DNA of 55,377 nucleotides, from NCBI GenBank assembly GCA_024398935.1, contig JAKSIH010000015.1, positions 1 to 55,377 of the forward strand, read 5' to 3'. The position numbers and the translations under genes were made by a program. Positions within the stretch are counted from its first letter, which is position 1. Every line of letters begins with the position of its first letter. Shown here piece after piece: positions 23,801-32,378 of this stretch. Below the pieces are notes generated by a model. The model was not told the origin of the DNA, did no database searches, and worked only from the letters and a program-made list of their open reading frames with translations. This stretch comes from Fibrobacter sp. (lineage in GTDB: Bacteria; Fibrobacterota; Fibrobacteria; Fibrobacterales; Fibrobacteraceae).

Positions 23801-26794
23801 GTGTGGAGGCTTTTGGTGACTGTTGAGATGATTGAATTTTTGGTGGCGTCCCTGGTGGTTGCCTCCCTGGACCTGGTCCTTTCGGTAATGTCGTTCAGGA
23901 AGGGGGATCGGCGAGGAAGGACCTTGGGGTTTACCTGCATTGGCTGCGCCATTGTTGACTTGAGCTACCTTGTCACCTGTTTCTGCGATAACGCCTTTGC
24001 CTTTTCCTGCGTGTCCAGCATTTATTTTCTGGGCGTAGATTTTATGCTGTTCTGGCTGGTTCTGTTTGTTCTGGAATTTGGAAGGATCAAGCAGACGAAA
24101 ATGGGCAAATGGCACCTGAAAATTGCCATAGCCTACATGGTGTTCGATGCGGTGGTTTTTGCCTTGAACCCTTTCCTGGATTTTGCCATTGGCTTTATTC
24201 CCCGCAACACTTCCATTGCGAAGTTCAGCTATGACATGCATGGGCTGTTCTACGCCCACCTGGTCTTTTGTTATTTGATGGTTGCTGTGGTGGCTCTTAC
24301 CTTGATTATGAGGTTGGTCAAGGTTCCCCTGGAATACAAGCGCCAGTATCTCTATTCCCTGATAGGCTTGTCGGGAATCGTTGCCATCAACGGCATTTTC
24401 CTCTTTGTGCCGGAGTTTGCCAAGTACAGCTACCTGGACCTTTCCATCTTTGGCTATAGTATCGGCGCATACGTTTTCTACTGGGCCTGCTTCAACTACT
24501 CCACGAAGGGCATGATGAACCTTTTCAAGATGAGTGTGTTCGAAAACCTGGACCAGGGGCTGGTGCTTTTTGACTATTCCGACAAGATGATTCTCTTTAA
24601 CGAAATGTCGGACCGTCAGTGGCCCCATGTCAAGTTCCGTCGTGGCATGAATCTTGACGAGTTCATGAAAGCCTGCAGGATCGAAATTGATCCGGGCCTT
24701 GAAAACTGCGTGCTTCAGTGCTATGTGGAATCGGAAGGCGAGGTCAAGCCCTTGCGCTGTGATTTCAGGACGCTGAAAAATAGGCGCGGGCGTATGCTGG
24801 GGCACCTCTTCATGTTCTCCAACGCCATGCTTGCGACCGATCCCTTGACGGGATTTCACAACTGGGAGAATTTCAAGTTCCTGCATTCCGAGAAAAAGAC
24901 GATTCCCAGAAATGAGATGGTGGTCGTCGCCTGTGACATTATGGGGCTATCCTTTCTGAACAATACCAAGGGGCGTCATGTAGGCGACCTGAAGATCAAG
25001 GCCCTGGCCGACCTGTTCCGGACTCATTTCCCGAAAGATTCCTTCTTTATCCGCGGCCACGATGCGAACTTTATCGTGACGCAGCTCCTGGAAGATGAAA
25101 AGTCCGCCATTGAAAATCTTGAGAAGATCAGGGCCGCTTTCGATGTGCACATCCAGTATTCCATTAGGACGATCCCCCCATCGGAAGACCTGCTGGAAGG
25201 TATCGAGGATGTAATCAAGGGACTGAAGCAGAAGAAGCTCTTGAACAAGGATTCCAGCCATTCCGTGATATTGAATTCCCTGGTGCAGGCATTGCAGGAA
25301 TGCGATTCCGATACGGAGGCCCATGTCCAGAGAACCCAGGAAATGGGTGCCCTGCTGGGTAAGCGCATCGGTCTCAACGACGTGCAGCAGAGTGACCTTT
25401 CTCTGCTTTGTCTCCTTCACGATATCGGAAAAATCGGCGTGCCTCTGGAAATTCTCAACAAGCCGGGAAAGCTGACCGCCGATGAATGGCGGGTGCTTCG
25501 TTCCCACGCGGTGAAGGGCTTCCAGATTGCCAACAGTTCCTCGGAACTTTGCGGCATTGCAAACATGATCCTGCATCATCATGAACGCTGGGACGGCGCC
25601 GGCTATCCCGACGGACTGAGTCGCGAGTCCATTCCCCTGCTGTCCCGCGTGATTGCGGTGGTGGATGCCTACGACGCCATGGTGAATGACCGCTCCTACC
25701 GTGCGGCCTTGCCCCAGGATGTGGCCATCAACGAGCTGAAGCGCTGCGCAGGGTCGCAGTTTGACCCGGGTATCGTCTCGGAATTCATCCAGATGATTGA
25801 AACCATGCCGAAAATCGAGCCGAAGAAAGTGGAGCGACCTCTGGAGGAGACGAAGGCTCTTGTCCGTGAGGAACTGACCGAGGGCGAATTGGGGACTTCC
25901 TTCCACGCGGTTCATTCCCTGAATTTCTGCCGCTATGTGGTGGATGAAAAGTTCAACATTCTTTCCGTAGATAAGTTCTTCGAGAATCTGACCGGATATA
26001 CCCAGGAAGAAATTACCAACAACCGCATGAACCATCTGGATCTTATCCCTAAGGAAGACCGCACGGAATATTTGAAGCTGGTTCTCGAGGAAACATCCAA
26101 GAGTCCCCAGGCCTTCTTTGAACATCGCCTGATGCGCAAGGACGGTACCGTGGTCTATGTGTTCTGCCTGGGCCGCCAGTTCTTCGATTCTGCGGCCCGT
26201 GCAAGCCGTTCCGAAATCTTCGTGACCGATGTGTCCAACACCTATAGCCTTCGTGTCATTGCCGATGTGGAACGAAAGCGTGCGAAGAGTCGCGAAACCG
26301 AGTGGGAGAATGCCTTCCGAAGGGATCCGCTTACAGGTGTCCTTACCCGCGCCGCCTTCAAGAACGATACGGAATTCAAGTTGCTGGAAGGCCAGACCAA
26401 GGTGATGCTCCTGATGGTGGACGTGGACCATTTCAAGACATATAACGATACCTATGGACATGTGGCCGGGGATGAGTTCCTGACCCTTGTGGGACAGACC
26501 CTGCTCTCTTGCCTCCGCAGGGACGACATTGCGGGACGCATGGGTGGCGATGAATTTGCGGCTGCTCTCTTCTTCAAGAAGACATGCACAGACGAGTTCA
26601 TGTATGAACGTGCCCAGCAGATTTTTGATAAGATCAACATGACCCTTGCCATGAATCCCAAGGCCACCAGCCTTTCCATGGGTGCGGTCATTGCCGACGA
26701 ACAGACCAGTAACTTTACGGACCTTTATGCCTGCGCCGACAAGCGCCTGTACAAGTCCAAGGAAGGGGGACGTTCCAGGATTTCCGTGTCCTAG
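23801..26794 (+). CDS. Hybrid c-di-GMP protein: 7TM, decayed GGDEF, HD-GYP, PAS, GGDEF
   Basis: A 997-residue signalling protein. Residues about 8-230 form a seven-helix membrane sensor. A PAS-like stretch follows (about 240-335), then a decayed GGDEF domain (LTGFHNWENF near 348; RGHDANF in place of GGDEF near 420). An HD-GYP phosphodiesterase domain comes next with HDIGKIG (His540), HHERWDGAGYPDG and QFDPGI, all family residues present. A PAS domain (about 710-810) leads to an intact GGDEF domain with GGDEF at 915-919. The protein could both make and break c-di-GMP, depending on signals read by the membrane and PAS modules. GTG start at 23801; an ATG at 23828 is possible. Confidence 0.92.
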   Translation: MWRLLVTVEMIEFLVASLVVASLDLVLSVMSFRKGDRRGRTLGFTCIGCAIVDLSYLVTCFCDNAFAFSCVSSIYFLGVDFMLFWLVLFVLEFGRIKQTKMGKWHLKIAIAYMVFDAVVFALNPFLDFAIGFIPRNTSIAKFSYDMHGLFYAHLVFCYLMVAVVALTLIMRLVKVPLEYKRQYLYSLIGLSGIVAINGIFLFVPEFAKYSYLDLSIFGYSIGAYVFYWACFNYSTKGMMNLFKMSVFENLDQGLVLFDYSDKMILFNEMSDRQWPHVKFRRGMNLDEFMKACRIEIDPGLENCVLQCYVESEGEVKPLRCDFRTLKNRRGRMLGHLFMFSNAMLATDPLTGFHNWENFKFLHSEKKTIPRNEMVVVACDIMGLSFLNNTKGRHVGDLKIKALADLFRTHFPKDSFFIRGHDANFIVTQLLEDEKSAIENLEKIRAAFDVHIQYSIRTIPPSEDLLEGIEDVIKGLKQKKLLNKDSSHSVILNSLVQALQECDSDTEAHVQRTQEMGALLGKRIGLNDVQQSDLSLLCLLHDIGKIGVPLEILNKPGKLTADEWRVLRSHAVKGFQIANSSSELCGIANMILHHHERWDGAGYPDGLSRESIPLLSRVIAVVDAYDAMVNDRSYRAALPQDVAINELKRCAGSQFDPGIVSEFIQMIETMPKIEPKKVERPLEETKALVREELTEGELGTSFHAVHSLNFCRYVVDEKFNILSVDKFFENLTGYTQEEITNNRMNHLDLIPKEDRTEYLKLVLEETSKSPQAFFEHRLMRKDGTVVYVFCLGRQFFDSAARASRSEIFVTDVSNTYSLRVIADVERKRAKSRETEWENAFRRDPLTGVLTRAAFKNDTEFKLLEGQTKVMLLMVDVDHFKTYNDTYGHVAGDEFLTLVGQTLLSCLRRDDIAGRMGGDEFAAALFFKKTCTDEFMYERAQQIFDKINMTLAMNPKATSLSMGAVIADEQTSNFTDLYACADKRLYKSKEGGRSRISVS

Positions 26795-26829
26795 GCAACC
26801 TGGTGCAATGCCGCTTTTGCAAAAAAAAG

Positions 26830-26853
26830 AACCGCGCCCTTTGGCGCGGTTTT
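26830..26853 (+). terminator. Bidirectional terminator between the c-di-GMP gene and tolC
   Basis: AACCGCGCC / GGCGCGGTT stem with a CTTT loop, A-rich on the left and T-rich on the right. It lies between two convergent genes and can serve both. Confidence 0.85.
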
Positions 26854-26876
26854 CCTGTATAGTCCATTTGTTTTTT

Positions 26877-28172
26877 TTAGTCCAGCTTGCCCTGGTATAG
26901 GTCGAGCAACTTTCTTGCCAGAAGGCTTGTGTACTTTGCGTTGGTCAAGGTGACCTTGGAACTTTCTAGGTTGTTTTTTTGGATGAGATAGTCGGTATAG
27001 GTAATGGCGCCCGCATTTCGCTGTTCTTCGGCAACAGTCAATGCCTCGGTATAGGCTTCCACCTGAAGGATTGCCGCCTTCCACTGGAGATCTGCGCTAA
27101 GGGCGTTCAGGTAAAGCTGCTCGATACTGTTTTCCAGGACCTTGGCGGCTTCCTGCAGGGTGACCTGGGATTCCGTTTCGTTGAGCTGGGCCTGCAGCAC
27201 CTTGTTTTCCGTGGAACCGTTGTCGATGATGGGGATGTTGATTCCCAGGGAAACGCTGTTCTGCCAGCGGTCCTTCAGCTGGGTTCCGTAGCGGTCGCTT
27301 TGCCACGCCTGGAGGCCTGTGGAGGAACTTGCCCCCAGTGAAACGGTAATGGTGCTTCCCTTGCCTGCAACCTCGACATTTTTTCTGGCGGCCTGGATGG
27401 CGATGCTGTCTGCCTTAAGGCCTGGATTTGCCTTTTGGGCGTCAAGGAGAATCTGTTCCAGGGAGGGAATCGCGTCCAGTGAATCCGGGGAGCTTGCGCT
27501 GTTGGCGGGTGCTTCTACGGAGAGGGAATCCGAGGCGGGGAGTTCCAGTAGCTGCTTCAGGGAAGTCTTGCTGGAATTGACGGACTGCTGTGCCTGAAGG
27601 ATGGCCACCTGCTTCTGCATCACGTTGGACTGGGACTGGACCAGGTCCTTCTTGGTGATGGCGCCTGCTTCATAGAGCCTGGTATAGTGCTCCAGTTCTG
27701 CCTGGGAAAGTTCCAGGGAGGAATTTGCCGTGAGAAGTTTCTCCTCGGCGGCGAGAAGGTTCATGTAGGCGTTCAGCACGCTTTCCTGGATGGTGCGCTC
27801 CACCTGTTTCGTGTTGAATGCGGCTGCATCCTTATTGAGTTTACTCGCTTCCGTTGCAAGCGCCACGGAACCGCCGTCCCATAGGGTCCAGGAACCGTTG
27901 ATGCCCAGGGACAGGCTGTAGTGATCCTGGGGGTGGTCTGCCAGCGGGCGGTCATAGAGGGAATTGTTGATGCTTGCGCTGAGGGTCGGGTGCTTTCCCG
28001 CCTTGGCCATCTTGATAGAGACATCGGCCTGCTGCTCGCGGAGCTTTGCCGACTCTAGCTTTAGGCTGCTTTTCTTGGCCTGCTCCAGGCACTGTTCCAA
28101 AGTCCAGGAATCGGCAAGGGCGAATGTCGCCGTTGCGAGAAGTCCTGCAAGTATAGCTTTAGAATGGATCAT
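26877..28172 (-). CDS. TolC-family outer-membrane efflux protein
   Basis: A 431-residue outer-membrane channel. Signal peptide MIHSKAILAGLLATATFALA, then SWTLEQCLEQAKKSSLKLES, the usual TolC opening, and two homologous coiled-coil halves (e.g. QAELEHYTRLYEAGAITKKDLVQ and EALTVAEEQRNAGAITYTDYLIQ) with the family pattern of L-x-Y-x-A-G-x-I-T before each turn. It would form the trimeric exit duct of a type I secretion or RND/ABC efflux system, but no membrane-fusion protein or pump is adjacent. The start at 28172 places the signal peptide at the N-terminus; the longer frame would run into the terminator of the tRNA gene. Confidence 0.92.
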   Translation of the reverse strand: MIHSKAILAGLLATATFALADSWTLEQCLEQAKKSSLKLESAKLREQQADVSIKMAKAGKHPTLSASINNSLYDRPLADHPQDHYSLSLGINGSWTLWDGGSVALATEASKLNKDAAAFNTKQVERTIQESVLNAYMNLLAAEEKLLTANSSLELSQAELEHYTRLYEAGAITKKDLVQSQSNVMQKQVAILQAQQSVNSSKTSLKQLLELPASDSLSVEAPANSASSPDSLDAIPSLEQILLDAQKANPGLKADSIAIQAARKNVEVAGKGSTITVSLGASSSTGLQAWQSDRYGTQLKDRWQNSVSLGINIPIIDNGSTENKVLQAQLNETESQVTLQEAAKVLENSIEQLYLNALSADLQWKAAILQVEAYTEALTVAEEQRNAGAITYTDYLIQKNNLESSKVTLTNAKYTSLLARKLLDLYQGKLD

Positions 28173-28242
28173 GTCTTTTAGATGCCCGGAATGGGAAATT
28201 CGTTGCCTTTTGGACAAGATAGCAAAAAGAGAGTGCTGGAAC

Positions 28243-28271
28243 AAAAAAGGCCCGGCAAAGCCGGACCTTTT
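28243..28271 (-). terminator. Terminator of the tRNA-Val gene
   Basis: On the minus strand AAAAGGTCCGGC ttt GCCGGGCC TTTTTTG: a GC-rich stem followed by six Ts, beginning 6 bp after the tRNA 3-prime end. Confidence 0.85.
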
Positions 28272-28276
28272 CAAGT

Positions 28277-28350
28277 GGACGGTATTGGATTTGAACCAAT
28301 GACCTCTGCCGTGTGAAAGCAGCGCTCTAAACCAACTGAGCTAACCGTCC
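28277..28350 (-). tRNA. tRNA-Val (anticodon CAC)
   Basis: A 74-nt cloverleaf on the minus strand. The acceptor stem GGACGGT pairs perfectly with ACCGTCC. D arm GCTC ... GAGC, anticodon stem CTGCT/GGCAG around loop TTCACAC (anticodon CAC, reads GTG), and T arm ATTGG-TTCAAAT-CCAAT are all present. The 3-prime CCA is not encoded (ACTTGA follows), so it must be added after transcription. It has its own promoter at 28363-28391 and its own terminator. Confidence 0.95.
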
Positions 28351-28362
28351 GAATGTGTGCCA

Positions 28363-28391
28363 AATATAGATAGAATGGGACACACTGTCAA
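28363..28391 (-). promoter_or_regulatory. Canonical sigma-70-type promoter of tRNA-Val
   Basis: TTGACA (28386-28391) and TATATT (28363-28368) are separated by exactly 17 bp on the minus strand; transcription should begin a few bases before the tRNA. This is the clearest housekeeping promoter in the window. It suggests the main sigma factor reads TTGACA/TATAWT, with TATATT-like boxes also visible before several other genes. Confidence 0.88.
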
Positions 28392-28396
28392 GGGAT

Positions 28397-29737
28397 TCAC
28401 CTGTTTTTTACGCAACGAACCGAGAAGGCGTTATCCTTGAAGTAGTTGTTCAGGTAGAAGCGGTCTCCGTAGAGCCAGGCGTACTTGGCGTAATTCTTGT
28501 GGAATTCGTCGGAAGTCCAGTAGAAACCGTAGTCCCCCAGACCTACGAACTGGCCGTCATACTGGCGGGTGCCGGCTCCCTGGGCGTTAAACCCGTAGGT
28601 ATCCCGGGCAGGGAAATTGGGATCCCAGCTGTCGTGGAGGTTGTTTGCCGCGCCCTCGTGCCAGCAGGGGCCTTCGTCGGGGCCGTTACCTTCGCACTGC
28701 TCCTTGAAACCAGCGATGGAGGAAAGGGTATGGAACTCGTCCATGGTGGGCAGGTGCCAACCCTCGGGGCATATCCCCTGAATCTGTTCGCCCGTCGCGT
28801 TGCAGTTCTTTCCGCGGCCGCACTCCTCTTCGGACTTGCCCATGGCGGCAGCCCAGGAGTAGAGCCTTCCGCCTAGGGCGCAGTTGCTGTAGTCGTTGTC
28901 ATAGCACCAGCTGTTTTTGGTCTGGTAGTTCAGGTTCTTTGCCATCCAGAGGGTTTCCTGGATGAGGGTGACGGGGTAGACATGATTGTCGCGCTTGTCC
29001 ACCAGTCCCTTTTCCAGTAGTTCCTTGTATTCTTCGGCAGGATCCCTGTAGTGCGTCTTCTCGGAAATGCAGCGTACGGGTAGTCGTTCCTTTTTCAGCT
29101 CTCTGATGTTTCGGTAGTTCCTGTCGATGTAGCCGTACAGGGCGTAGGCCACATGGCCATCTCCTGCTACGGGCAGGTCTATGGTGGGGTTGCTGGTAAT
29201 GGGGGACAGGTCGTCCAGGTTGTCGGTGCTGGTCCAGAAGATGGGGCAGTTCATGGTCACCTGCTTTACGCCATGGTGGTCCACTTCTGCGCATTGTCCG
29301 TAAGTCAAGGCGCCAAAGCCGATGACATCCTTTCCCTTGACTTTGACAACCTTGCCCGACTCGACATGTTTTTGGCTGATGACCTCAGACTTTGCAACGA
29401 GTTCTTCGAACCCTCCGACATGATTAAAGAGCCTGGCCCAGTCTCCGTGGCTGGGGAGAACCCATCCTTCGGGGCAGACTTCCATGGCCTCGTGCCAGTT
29501 GTACATCATGCCCATCTTCTTGCAGATGCCTGTACAGGCGGCTCCCTTGGGGCTGTAGCGCAGGTTTTCGGCAATCCATTCCTGACCGTCCAGTTTAATA
29601 ATCTTGTAGGTCTGGCCGTCGCGTTTGTCCTTGATGGTTTCTGCAGAAGCGAGGGTGGATAGTGCAAAAAATGCAGCCAGGGCGATCTTTGTGACACTAT
29701 TGCGGTTTAAAAATTCGGCAAACAAAAAGTTCTTCAT
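28397..29737 (-). CDS. Secreted protein with two FISUMP domains
   Basis: A 446-residue secreted protein. The signal peptide spans about residues 16-32 (KIALAAFFALSTLASA). Two copies of the Fibrobacter succinogenes major paralogous domain follow. Copy one (about 34-225): DKRDGQTYKIIKLDGQEWIA, ENLRYSP, VCPEGWVLPS, LPVRCIS. Copy two (about 245-446): DKRDNHVYPVTLIQETLWMA, KNLNYQT, CPEGWHLPT, FSVRCVKNR. The function of this domain is unknown; it is a C-type-lectin-like or formylglycine-enzyme-like beta fold by general resemblance (inference). Cysteine pairs in each copy suggest disulphides and an extracellular site. It forms a unit with the upstream small secreted protein, 11 bp apart. Confidence 0.9.
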   Translation of the reverse strand: MKNFLFAEFLNRNSVTKIALAAFFALSTLASAETIKDKRDGQTYKIIKLDGQEWIAENLRYSPKGAACTGICKKMGMMYNWHEAMEVCPEGWVLPSHGDWARLFNHVGGFEELVAKSEVISQKHVESGKVVKVKGKDVIGFGALTYGQCAEVDHHGVKQVTMNCPIFWTSTDNLDDLSPITSNPTIDLPVAGDGHVAYALYGYIDRNYRNIRELKKERLPVRCISEKTHYRDPAEEYKELLEKGLVDKRDNHVYPVTLIQETLWMAKNLNYQTKNSWCYDNDYSNCALGGRLYSWAAAMGKSEEECGRGKNCNATGEQIQGICPEGWHLPTMDEFHTLSSIAGFKEQCEGNGPDEGPCWHEGAANNLHDSWDPNFPARDTYGFNAQGAGTRQYDGQFVGLGDYGFYWTSDEFHKNYAKYAWLYGDRFYLNNYFKDNAFSVRCVKNR

Positions 29738-29748
29738 GACATTACCGC

Positions 29749-30336
29749 CTATCGCAAAACGAAAATTTCACCGCAGGTGCCGTTGCTTGGACGCAAAATC
29801 ACATACAGGTCATTGGACAGCTTGTAAAGAGCTCCTACTTCGGTGACTTCGCTATTGGAGTAGAAGGTGGTTGCGGGATTGCCTGAACCATCGTTTGGCG
29901 TATGCACCACGTACAGGGTGCTGTCGTCACCGCGGAAAATGAAACTGTTATCTGGCTGGGAACCTTGGGTCTTTAGAAATACGGCGGTAGGATTCCCCTG
30001 AATGAACCTGCTGTTGCAGAAGTAGTAGTCAAAGATGCCGTAGGTGCAAATCTGGATGGACATGGCCTTGCGCAGTTCCAGCAATTCGTCATCGGCTATA
30101 GCCTGGTGGGCTGAAGTCAGCATAGGCTTGATCTGGTTGAATATGTAGGTATACTCGTTATTGCGGTTTCCCATCTCGGCAAGTTTTAAAAGATCGGCTT
30201 CCGCTGTCTGGACCTGGATTTTGTTTTCTTCGCTGATGGCGCCTTGGGGGAGGCTTGCGAGCTTAAGGTGCTCCGGTTCCTGCGCAAGGGCGAAACTTGC
30301 CAGCATGAGTAGTGCTGGAATAAATCTTTTCTGCAT
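29749..30336 (-). CDS. Small secreted protein of unknown function
   Basis: A 195-residue protein with a clear signal peptide (MQKRFIPALLMLASFALA) and a Glu/Leu-rich helical first half (residues about 40-95), then a beta-rich part (SFIFRGDDSTLYVVHTPND, LYVILRPSNGTCGEIFVLR) with three to four cysteines. An AAGGAG ribosome site lies 5 bp before the ATG. It sits 11 bp upstream of the FISUMP gene in the same direction, so the two are probably co-transcribed and may act together at the cell surface. I recognise no family. Confidence 0.8.
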   Translation of the reverse strand: MQKRFIPALLMLASFALAQEPEHLKLASLPQGAISEENKIQVQTAEADLLKLAEMGNRNNEYTYIFNQIKPMLTSAHQAIADDELLELRKAMSIQICTYGIFDYYFCNSRFIQGNPTAVFLKTQGSQPDNSFIFRGDDSTLYVVHTPNDGSGNPATTFYSNSEVTEVGALYKLSNDLYVILRPSNGTCGEIFVLR

Positions 30337-30378
30337 TTAAACTCCTTCTTGTGAAGTCCTATCGAGGGGGAATATAGA

Positions 30379-30407
30379 AAAACGGCTTCCGTCAAGAAAG
30401 CCGTTGA
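30379..30407 (-). terminator. Terminator at the end of the EIIA-like transcript
   Basis: AACGGCTT / AAGCCGTT stem (the minus-strand reading ends in GCCGTTTTTC). It follows the hairpin array at 30421-30596 that lies behind the EIIA-like gene. Confidence 0.75.
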
Positions 30408-30420
30408 AGGGTGGATTAAA

Positions 30421-30596
30421 GGGCGCTTCTCTCGCCCTACAAATACTGGCGCTCTGCGAGCGCTATACCTTTGGCTCGGTCATGCCGGCAAGCAAGCTTG
30501 CCGTCGCGACACTCGCCTTATAGGTATTGGCACCCTGCTAGTGCAGTATTTTGGGCTCGGAAATGCCCAAACAGGTTTGGGCGCTTCTCTCGCCCT
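30421..30596 (-). repeat. Array of hairpins and a repeated gene tail behind the EIIA gene
   Basis: Five perfect hairpins in 176 bp: GGGCG/CGCCC (30421-30437), GCGCTC/GAGCGC (30449-30463), CGGCAAGC/GCTTGCCG (30486-30503), CCCAAA/TTTGGG (30566-30581) and GGGCG/CGCCC again (30580-30596). The unit CTCGCC(C/T)TAYARRTACTKG occurs three times (about 30432, 30514, 30591). The last copy includes the stop codon of the EIIA-like gene, so the array looks like serial copying of the gene end. Confidence 0.65.
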
Positions 30597-31059
30597 ACAG
30601 ATACTTGTCTTCGGCGGCTTTTAGGATGGTGAGGAATTCTGCCGGGGTCTTGGAGGCGATGAGGTCCTTGCGGACGCCGCCATCGGCCAAAAGACGGCTG
30701 ACGGAGGAAAGGGCCTTCAGGTGAGGACCCACGGTGTTGCCCGGGCTCACGATAAGGATGATCAGGTAGACCGGTTCGCCATCGAAGGAGGCGAAGTCCA
30801 GACCATTTTCGATGGTGGCAGCCACCATGCACATGCGGTCCACATAGTCAATCTTTGCATGAGGGACTGCAAGTCCGCAACCGATGCCGGTGGAACGGCT
30901 CTGTTCGCGGTCCCAGACGGCCTTGAAAATCTCGTCACGGTGTTCCAGCTTGTAGGCACTGCAAAGGGTATCTACCAGCTCGTTGAGGACAGCTTCCTTG
31001 GTGGTGCTGGCAGAGTTGATGATGATGCAATTGTCCACAAACCTTTCGGAAAGACGCAT
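30595..31059 (-). CDS. PTS EIIA-type protein (PtsN/fructose class)
   Basis: A 154-residue phosphotransfer protein of the EIIA-2 class. The phospho-acceptor is His67 in GCGLAVPHAKID; the preceding REQSRSTGIG and later VYLIILIVSPGN match PtsN-like proteins. No sugar-specific EIIB/EIIC genes and no Ser/Thr kinase are adjacent, so a regulatory role (nitrogen, potassium or carbon signalling by its phosphorylation state) is more likely than sugar transport. It lies downstream of aroD on the same strand, 98 bp away. The region behind it holds an unusual hairpin array. The stop codon lies inside the repeat unit. Confidence 0.9.
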   Translation of the reverse strand: MRLSERFVDNCIIINSASTTKEAVLNELVDTLCSAYKLEHRDEIFKAVWDREQSRSTGIGCGLAVPHAKIDYVDRMCMVAATIENGLDFASFDGEPVYLIILIVSPGNTVGPHLKALSSVSRLLADGGVRKDLIASKTPAEFLTILKAAEDKYL

Positions 31060-31157
31060 AACTTACAGATCCTTTTTGAAATGACTACTGGATATTTAGC
31101 AATTATTTCCGTTTTGGGGAGGCATGGAATGACAATGTAACCAGAAAATGCGGAAAA

Positions 31158-31916
31158 TTACTGAAATTTGGCCAAAAATGCGAAAATATCATCTTCGCTC
31201 TGGAAACTGTCCCACTGGTCCATGATAAGTCCCATGGTGTAGATGTCGATCTGTCCAGGGGCGTGTGCCCGTCCGATGGCGCCGTAAGTCAGGTTGGCGC
31301 CTTCCTTCAGGGACCACAGACGGCTGGTCTTCCCGGTGTCCCCCATCCCGAAGGCGGAGAACAGCTGGAATTTCTTGGCGTTTTTCCGGATGAACTTGTA
31401 GAGGCGACTGCAGTCGTCGGTGGAATTGCTCATGGCTGCGATTTTCAGACCGGGGGCCTTAAAACGCTTGACATCCTTGGCGAACTGTTCCAGTTCGGCG
31501 TCGCTTGGAATCCGGGCGAAGTTATGCTCGGAAACGAGAATCCTTACCTTGCGGCTAGTCGCTAGTTTATCTAAAGTCTCGTAGTTGTGGAGGCAATCCC
31601 TTTCAAGGTCCAGCCATTCCGGGACTTCGCTTCCTGCAAGGATTTCCGCCCACAGGTCGGGCCGTTCGATTTCCCTTGCGTCGGGGAAGGTGCCTCCGTC
31701 TCTCTTTAGGCGGATTGTCCCGATCTGAAGCTTTCCGGGAGCCACGTTCCGAACCCTTTTCGACAGGTCTTTCCATGCGCTTTCATCAAAGAAATCGTAA
31801 CGGATTTCTACAGCGGTACATGCCTTTAGGTCCAGGTGGACCGGGTGGAGGGAATCGGATTCGGCGACTTCCAGGGTTTCGGGGCCGATGAGGCCAACGA
31901 GATATTTTTCGTTCAT
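31158..31916 (-). CDS. aroD: Type I 3-dehydroquinate dehydratase
   Basis: A 252-residue shikimate-pathway enzyme that converts 3-dehydroquinate to 3-dehydroshikimate through a Schiff base. Visible motifs: AVEIRYDFF (substrate strand), ILVSEHNF with the catalytic His, GLKIAAMSN with the Schiff-base Lys, and GDTGKTSRLWS near the C-terminus (Arg of the substrate site). The length is normal for the class. The pathway feeds chorismate, which is also the substrate of the MqnA enzyme encoded at 40380. An R1 repeat cluster stands directly upstream, only about 15 bp from the start, so the promoter must lie within or beyond the repeats. Confidence 0.92.
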   Translation of the reverse strand: MNEKYLVGLIGPETLEVAESDSLHPVHLDLKACTAVEIRYDFFDESAWKDLSKRVRNVAPGKLQIGTIRLKRDGGTFPDAREIERPDLWAEILAGSEVPEWLDLERDCLHNYETLDKLATSRKVRILVSEHNFARIPSDAELEQFAKDVKRFKAPGLKIAAMSNSTDDCSRLYKFIRKNAKKFQLFSAFGMGDTGKTSRLWSLKEGANLTYGAIGRAHAPGQIDIYTMGLIMDQWDSFQSEDDIFAFLAKFQ

Positions 31917-31930
31917 GAGGGGAAAGATAG

Positions 31931-32349
31931 TAATTAGTGGTTAGTGATTAGTGGTTAGTGGTTGGTGAACAATTAACAATGAAGAATGAAAGATGAAAAA
32001 TGAACAGTGAAGAGTGAACAATGGTTTTGGGAATACTCCGTAGGGATTTTTAAAGATGTAATTGCCTTGAAATAGCAAGCACCTGCATCCTTCTGCCCTA
32101 ACCCCTAGATTCTAGCCTCTAGCCCCTAAAGCTCCCTAATAAACCTCTAGGAGCGAAGCTCCGACCTCATACCTCAAGCGAAGCGTACCCCCTGAGTTAG
32201 TGAAGAGTGAAGAATGAAAAATGAAGGATGAAGAGTGATTAGAGATTAGAAACTAGAGGCTAGGGATATTAGGAATACTCCATCGGGGAATTTAAAGATG
32301 TAACCACCAGAAATCGCAAACACTTGCATACCGCAGCCCTAGCCACTTG
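31931..32349 (+). repeat. Double R1 repeat cluster with R2, copies D1 and D2
   Basis: No gene was found in 31917-32678. TTAGTG heptamers (31932-31962), GAATGAA-type heptamers (31970-32024), core D1 (32028-32095), CCCTAG-type units, R2 (32149-32204, with GGAGCGAAGCTCC), GAATGAA units (32202-32238), core D2 (32262-32333), then a short CCCTAGCC end. Orientation is the same as copies A and B, opposite to C. Confidence 0.8.
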
Positions 32350-32378
32350 CGTCATCAGCAAACCTGCTGAACAAGCCT

